Shown here: one piece after another, positions 59,101 through 64,000 of the stretch
Numbering within the stretch: the first letter of the stretch is position 1
Layout: each line of letters starts with the position of its first letter
Origin: Symbiotaphrina buchneri
Lineage: Eukaryota; Ascomycota; Symbiotaphrinales; Symbiotaphrinaceae
Assembly: GCA_001599915.1 (NCBI GenBank)
Contig: BCIG01000033.1
Location: 62,001-126,000 of the forward strand
Length of the DNA: 64,000 nucleotides
Direction: 5' to 3'
Notes under the pieces: generated by a model
What the model was told of the DNA's origin: nothing
Database searches by the model: none
The model's input: only the letters and a program-made list of their open reading frames with translations
Program-made: the position numbers and the translations under genes

Positions 59101-59603
59101 GTTGGCCGTATCGGGTGGTGGCACAAAGTGGTGATAGGGCTGAAGGACCCGTCGAAAGTTAAAGTGCTAGTGGTGAATGGAAAGTTGGTGAAGTTAGATG
59201 TGTAACTGTAACCGCTGACTCTGACGACAGAGTAGTTGTTGTGAGGAGAGACGTTGGAGAAGCGACGGTCTGGTGATGGACAGAGATTTTCTCGTTCTTT
59301 GGTTGAATCCGTTCCAACCTGCCATTAGGGATCGTGAACCCCTCCGCCCCTCGCCTGTAACTGCGCTTAGCGGTCCATTATAATTATGTCAATCCATGCG
59401 GGAAGGGAAAGGCGGAAAGCAGAATGCCCGCCAATCCTCTGCTAGACCTTCCAGCTAGGGTTTAGTTAAGGCCCTTAACGAACCAAATCCCCAGCCAATC
59501 CGACCAATCCCCTTTTCCACAACAATGCTTATTGCTGTGCGCGTCCATTGACACGTCTCCCTAGCAGATCTCATGAGACGCATACTATCATCTCCGCCTG
59601 GCA
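59101..59603. promoter_or_regulatory. Divergent promoter otaA / GPI10
   Basis: 503 bp between two start codons. A TGACTC word, the core of Gcn4/CpcA-type sites, lies at 59216-59221, about 115 bp upstream of otaA. A single hexamer can arise by chance. Confidence 0.45.
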
Positions 59604-61775
59604 ATGTCAACCCCGTCCAAGCAGGATGCTGGAGATGCTGATCACCACATTTCCAAAGCCGCTGTCGATAGCAGCAGTGCAGCCAGAGATAGTGGATCAA
59701 GCACATTGACAGCTTCAGCTCATAACATCTTGCTTTTCCTCATAGCTTTCCGCATCGTCAATGCACTAACTGTCAAGACATTCTTCCAGCCGGATGAGTT
59801 CTTCCAATCCCTTGAGCCAGCATGGCAGATGGCATTTGGCCCCAACAGCGGAGCCTGGATCACATGGGTATGTGCGATTTGCGACATCCATCATAACTCA
59901 ACCCGAACTGACCCTGCTATAGGAATGGAAACACCAGCTCCGCTCTTCGGTGCACCCTGCCATATTCGCCGGCGTCTACATCCTGGCAGACAAGCTGTCC
60001 CAGATTCTCTCCCTTACAACCTCGACACGGGCAGAGCTCTTGGTCCAAGCCCCGAAAGCCACCCAGGCGGTCTTTGCAGCGTTAGGGGACTATTACACAT
60101 GGAAGCTAGCAGAACGAGTTTATGGGAAGAGAAGTAATGCGGCGTGGGTCACTGTATGTAGCTCGATAGTCTGCCAGAAATCTCAATCTGTCTTATTTCA
60201 TTGTTAATTCAGGGGGCTGATGCATATTCCGTGGTGTTGTAGTTGGCTTTGACCGTGTGCAGCCCCTGGCAATGGTTCTGCTCCACCCGCCCCTTTTCCA
60301 ATTGCCTCGAGACCACCTTGACCATAATTGCATTGTATCATTGGCCGTGGAGCTGGAGTATGCCTGCATCAAGCAACACGAAATCTACTAAAGCTGCGTT
60401 GCGGACGACGAACGCTATCTCCGCCCCAGCGAGTGAAATCTCTAGGTATGTCCCTCATCTTCAAGCAGAGGGAAGCTACTCACTCAGCTGCACAGACTCA
60501 GATGGTGCCTCCTTTTGGCAGCATTCGCATGCATCCTACGGCCGACCAACCTGCTAATCTGGGCTCCCCTGGCGCTCTCCCTACTCTGGTCCGCTCCAGC
60601 CGAGAAGAGAGCGACGTTCATCTTCAATGGAGTCACTTGTGGGTTCGTTACTCCCATAGCACCCTCGTGTCCTTGGTTTTCTTCAGTACTAACTCTCCAT
60701 ATCCAGGACTCTCGTCCTTCTCCTCACAGCCATCAGCGACCGCTTATACTACGAGCAATGGACCTTTCCGCCCCTGCGTTTCCTCTACTTTAACCTCGCG
60801 CAGTCGCTTGCCGTCTTCTACGGCCGCAATGACTGGCACTACTACCTATCTCAGGGTCTACCCCTGCTACTCACCACAGCCCTCCCATTCGGACTCGCAG
60901 GTCTCTGGCTCGCAACCAGCCCGATGCGATCCCGCAGCGCCCAAAAACAGCCTGGCGCTGAACCACAGGGCCAAAGGACTCTCTATCTCCTCTCTTTGAG
61001 CATCCTCACCTCTCTAACCATCCTATCCCTCGTTTCCCACAAAGAAGTCCGCTTCATCTACCACCTGCTGCCAAGCTTGCACATCCTCTCCGCCTCTCCT
61101 CTAACATCCTTCTTCCTGGGCTCCGGCAGCTCACGGCTCCGCACGCGCCTTCTCCTCCCCCTCCTGCTCTTCCTCAACCTCACCATCGCCCTCTACACCA
61201 CGCGCGTCCACAACAGCGGCCTCATTCCCAGCATAACCTACCTCCGGCAGACCCACGAATCCAAGCTCTCGAGCACCTTCCCCCCGTCCTCCTACTCCGG
61301 CCAGGCACTGGCTGAGACAACAACGTCAGTCGGCTTCCTCATGCCGTGCCACAGCACGCCCTGGCGCTCGCACCTCGTCCACCCATCCATCCACGCCTGG
61401 GCCCTGACATGCGAACCGCCCGTCGACATGTCCGCGGCCGACCGCGCCGCGTACCTCGACGAGGCCGATCGCTTCTACGCTGACCCGGCCGGCTTTCTCA
61501 GACGGGAGTTCGCCCGGCCGCCGAAGGGCGGGATACGGCCTCGAGGGGTTGCTGCGGGTACGGGTGCGGGCGAGGTGCAGAGGAGAAGTGATGGGGAGGG
61601 TGGCGGCGCGAGGAAAGAGTGGCCCGAGTACTTGGTCTTCTTTGAGCAGCTGGAGGGCGTGATGCTAGCGCTCTTGGACGGAAGTGGGTACCGTGAGTGT
61701 TGGAGGGGTTTCAATAGTCATTGGCATGATGACTGGAGGAGGAAGGGGGATGTGGTTGTCTGGTGTTTGGACTAA
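59604..61775 (+). CDS. GPI10: GPI mannosyltransferase 3
   Basis: ER multi-membrane enzyme that adds the third mannose to the GPI anchor precursor (PIG-B family, GT22). Five exons (59604-59867, 59923-60153, 60243-60445, 60496-60642, 60707-61775) with introns of 55, 89, 50 and 64 nt give 637 residues. The last intron has an ideal TACTAAC branch site. The signature [16 protein letters not shown] sits in the first lumenal loop after the first hydrophobic segment. Later parts such as [42 protein letters not shown]-like [12 protein letters not shown] and [17 protein letters not shown] are typical of the family. About ten membrane segments are present. The C-terminus is lumenal-type and ends VVWCLD. 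Confidence 0.95.
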
Positions 61776-62116
61776 ACTGCCTGCTCTCACGGACTGATGC
61801 TCGTGCATGTTGGTCACGGGACGCAACGGGGCGAAGGCAGATGCACACAGAAGACAAGGGGCTTGCGGAAAGCTTTGATCAGGCGCTAGATGCTACCAGA
61901 AGACAACTATAGTGACCGTGGAGAGATAAGAAGAATCATGAACCGCCTTCGGGCAGATGTACAAAGAAGCAGAATCCCAAAAGCAGTTGTCCAATTTACG
62001 AAGCATATCCTAGCAACATCATCCGTACACAAGGGTGTTCCTGCTCGCCGGCAATGCACGTCCAAAACCACCACGGAAAACAAATGAGAAAGAGAAAACG
62101 ACAAAGTATAACATGA
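61776..62116. other. Convergent intergenic region GPI10 / ArfGAP
   Basis: 341 bp between two 3' ends. No coding frame or repeat was seen. Confidence 0.5.
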
Positions 62117-63987
62117 CTATCGTACAGATCTTGCACTAAGGTTCGCGAACGCATCTGGACTGTGCCGCCCATTCTGCCAACCACCGACGTCAACGCTGTC
62201 CTGCGTAGCATGTCCATGGGGAGATGGCGCAGCCTTCGATCCGTCCATGCCTCCACCGTTGAGGAACGGGTTCCGGTTACCAGCCACAGGCCCGTTGCTC
62301 GCAGGAGAGGACACGCTGCGTTGAGCTGCTGTCGACACCGGAGGGGCTGAAGCCGCTGCATTTTCAGCATGGACGTTTGGAAGAGGTGGTGGCGGGGTCG
62401 GCGCAAGTTGAGGGTAATTGTAAAGAGCTAGTATAGTAGATTTATCTGCGCGGCCGGTTTGTTGTGGGACGAGAGGTTGTGCTTGAGGTTGCGAATATTG
62501 CTGGTAGGGGTTCGTCTGTGCCGGAGTATAGATGTATTGCTGTTGAGGTTGAAATAATTGGGTTTGTTGATAGGATTGAGCGTATTGCGTGAGAAAAGGG
62601 TTCGACGATTGCTGAGGCTGTGCCTGGGTCTGTGGCTGAGGTTGGGGCGTCAGGAAAAAGGGATTATAGCTAGTAGGCTGAGCCTGCTGATACTGCGCCT
62701 GTGGTTGTTGAAAATTTGAGAGATTCTGAAGGTTTTGGTATTGCTGGGGTATCTGCGGAACAGGGGGCGTGAGAGATTGCTGATAGGGTATCTGCTGTGG
62801 CTGCTGATTGGGAAAGCCGCCTGTAGCATTCGGAAACAGGGGCTGTTGGGATACTTGAAGGTTCTGGAACGATTGTTCAAGTGACTGACCGCCAGACTGT
62901 TGCTGCTGGAGAGCACCATATGGGTTGAAAGGGTTTGTAGGCGATTGAGTATAACTCGCCGCCGGCGGATTCTGCTGGAGCTGGAGCCCAACTTGAGCGC
63001 CGCCCGTTTGCTGGGTGGTTGGTTGGAGCCGTTCAAAAGGGTTAGTCGCCGCTGCCGGGGAAGTCGTGCTTCTCTGCCTCGTTGCGGCTTGCCTTTGCGC
63101 ACTTGGTTCAGTAACAGGAGGCGGAGTAATTGCTCTCGGTGACGGTCGTCCACTTCCCTCGCCTAGTCGAATGAGCGTCTCTACCGCCTTTTCCAAGTTG
63201 CCGCCATGGCCTTTAAGCACGGTAGAGTTCTTTTTCTCATCTGCGAAGCCCATATCTCTCAGTGTCATAAGCTTGGATTCGATGCTCTCGCCAGTACCGC
63301 CTAGACTAGCTCCAAACACCCTCGACACCTTATTGCTAGGTTCTCTCAGAGCTTCACTTCCGAACGCGGTCATTCCGTTAGAAAGGGATGTGAATTCGTG
63401 GCTCTTGTCATGATGCCGTCGTAAAGGAAACGTAGAGGAAGCAGATCGCAGACTTAGACCGAATTTGCTATGGTTTTTTGGAGGTAGAGGTGGAGGCTGG
63501 TCGTCCGAGGACTCGCTGCCAGTGTGCTGCCGCGGAGGCGGCCGGACAGGTCCGCCAGTGGAATAAGCTCGCTGCTCATATTTCTGCCGGATGAACTTCT
63601 CCATTGCCGAGTCCACCTCGTCAACATCCAGCGGTATTGGAGGTTTCGAGTTTGATGGGTTATATTGCTTGTTTGACGCCACATTGCCAACCTTCTTCAT
63701 ATTCTGTATGGTTCTCAGTACAAACCTCCTAACCCGCAGTCTCTGCCACTTACCTCTACCTGATCGTTTGACCAGCTATCCATGCTAAGAGATTTGACCT
63801 TTGAAATATGGGTTCCAAGCTTGCGGTGAAGTGCAGCACATCGCATGCACAGGAATATCCCAAGCTGCCCCAGTCAGCCTTCCAATATCCCAGAAGAGGG
63901 GCAAAGCCGTATGGTCTGTAAAGTGTGACTCTGTCATATCCGGCTTGTAAATGTGAAACAATCGACTTACACTCCAGCTGGCCCATC
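62117..63987 (-). CDS. ArfGAP and UBA domain protein, 5' part outside window
   Basis: GTPase-activating protein for Arf, with a UBA domain and a Gln-rich tail; the layout is like yeast Gts1 and S. pombe ucp3. Visible exons are 63987-63971 (17 nt, starting inside the protein), 63864-63754 and 63703-62117; earlier exons lie beyond the window. The ArfGAP domain reads [22 protein letters not shown], then THISKVKSLSMDSWS and VGNVASNKQYNP; the first two zinc cysteines and the start are missing from view. The UBA domain is SKLMTLRDMGFADEKKNSTV with GGNLEKAVETLIRLGEG. The C-terminal 300 residues are rich in Gln, Pro, Asn and Ser (NPF motifs at several places), which suggests binding to EH-domain endocytic proteins. 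Confidence 0.93.
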
Positions 63988-64000
63988 CTTGGAACAGTTA

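Noticed and set aside
1-64000. Virus-like or LTR elements, CRISPR arrays, rRNA
   Set aside because: No reverse transcriptase, integrase or capsid-like frames, no long terminal or spaced direct repeats, and no rRNA-like stretch were seen by eye.

Overview
The window looks like nuclear DNA of a filamentous ascomycete (Pezizomycotina, possibly Eurotiomycetes; the class is inference). The grounds are many short introns, mostly 48-110 nt, with GTANGT-type donors and CTRAY branch sites, a HET-domain gene, a fungal Zn2Cys6 regulator, a molybdenum-cofactor sulfurase of the hxB type, and a proteome that is otherwise typical fungal housekeeping. No tRNA, rRNA, CRISPR array, intact transposon or secondary-metabolite backbone gene was seen. 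Two ambiguous bases (13001 and 13006) lie in a G-rich stretch.

Layout. 0-16.5 kb is gene-poor: an RG-rich hypothetical gene (228-1019), a Zn2Cys6 regulator on the minus strand (2295-4418), a SAM/PH scaffold gene (9281-11583) and a Ser/Pro-rich hypothetical gene (13937-14605), separated by long gene-free stretches. 16.5-34.6 kb is dense: hxB, a ZW10-like tether subunit, an M16 metalloprotease, a VHC1-type cation-chloride cotransporter, and a damaged AVT3-type vacuolar amino-acid transporter. 34.6-38 kb holds a serine/threonine dehydratase and a HET-domain gene around a small AT-rich island. 38.2-45.1 kb holds RAM2 (prenyltransferase alpha subunit), ERG12 (mevalonate kinase), MRPL34, a small basic hypothetical gene and STE24 (CAAX protease). 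45.6-64 kb holds clathrin heavy chain, ADE16/17, CCP1, ornithine aminotransferase, GPI10 and an ArfGAP/UBA gene that runs off the right edge.

How genes connect. ERG12 (isoprenoid supply), RAM2 (prenyl transfer) and STE24 (CAAX cleavage) act in one route and lie within 7 kb. VHC1 and AVT3 relatives, both expected at the vacuole, form a divergent pair. ZW10, clathrin and the ArfGAP all belong to vesicle traffic but are not clustered. The other genes show no shared pathway.

Exon structures were worked out by hand from splice signals, reading phase and remembered family sequence. Phase was checked at the junctions for every multi-exon model. Noteworthy gene-structure features are two GC-AG introns (MRPL34, STE24), very small exons in clathrin (21 and 27 nt) and the ArfGAP (17 nt), stop-free in-frame introns in the Zn2Cys6 gene and clathrin, and a start codon that may be separated from the rest of its gene by an intron (SAM/PH). 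The clearest oddity is the AVT3 relative, which has a frame change and an in-frame stop in otherwise well-kept coding sequence. I found no convincing new biological system.
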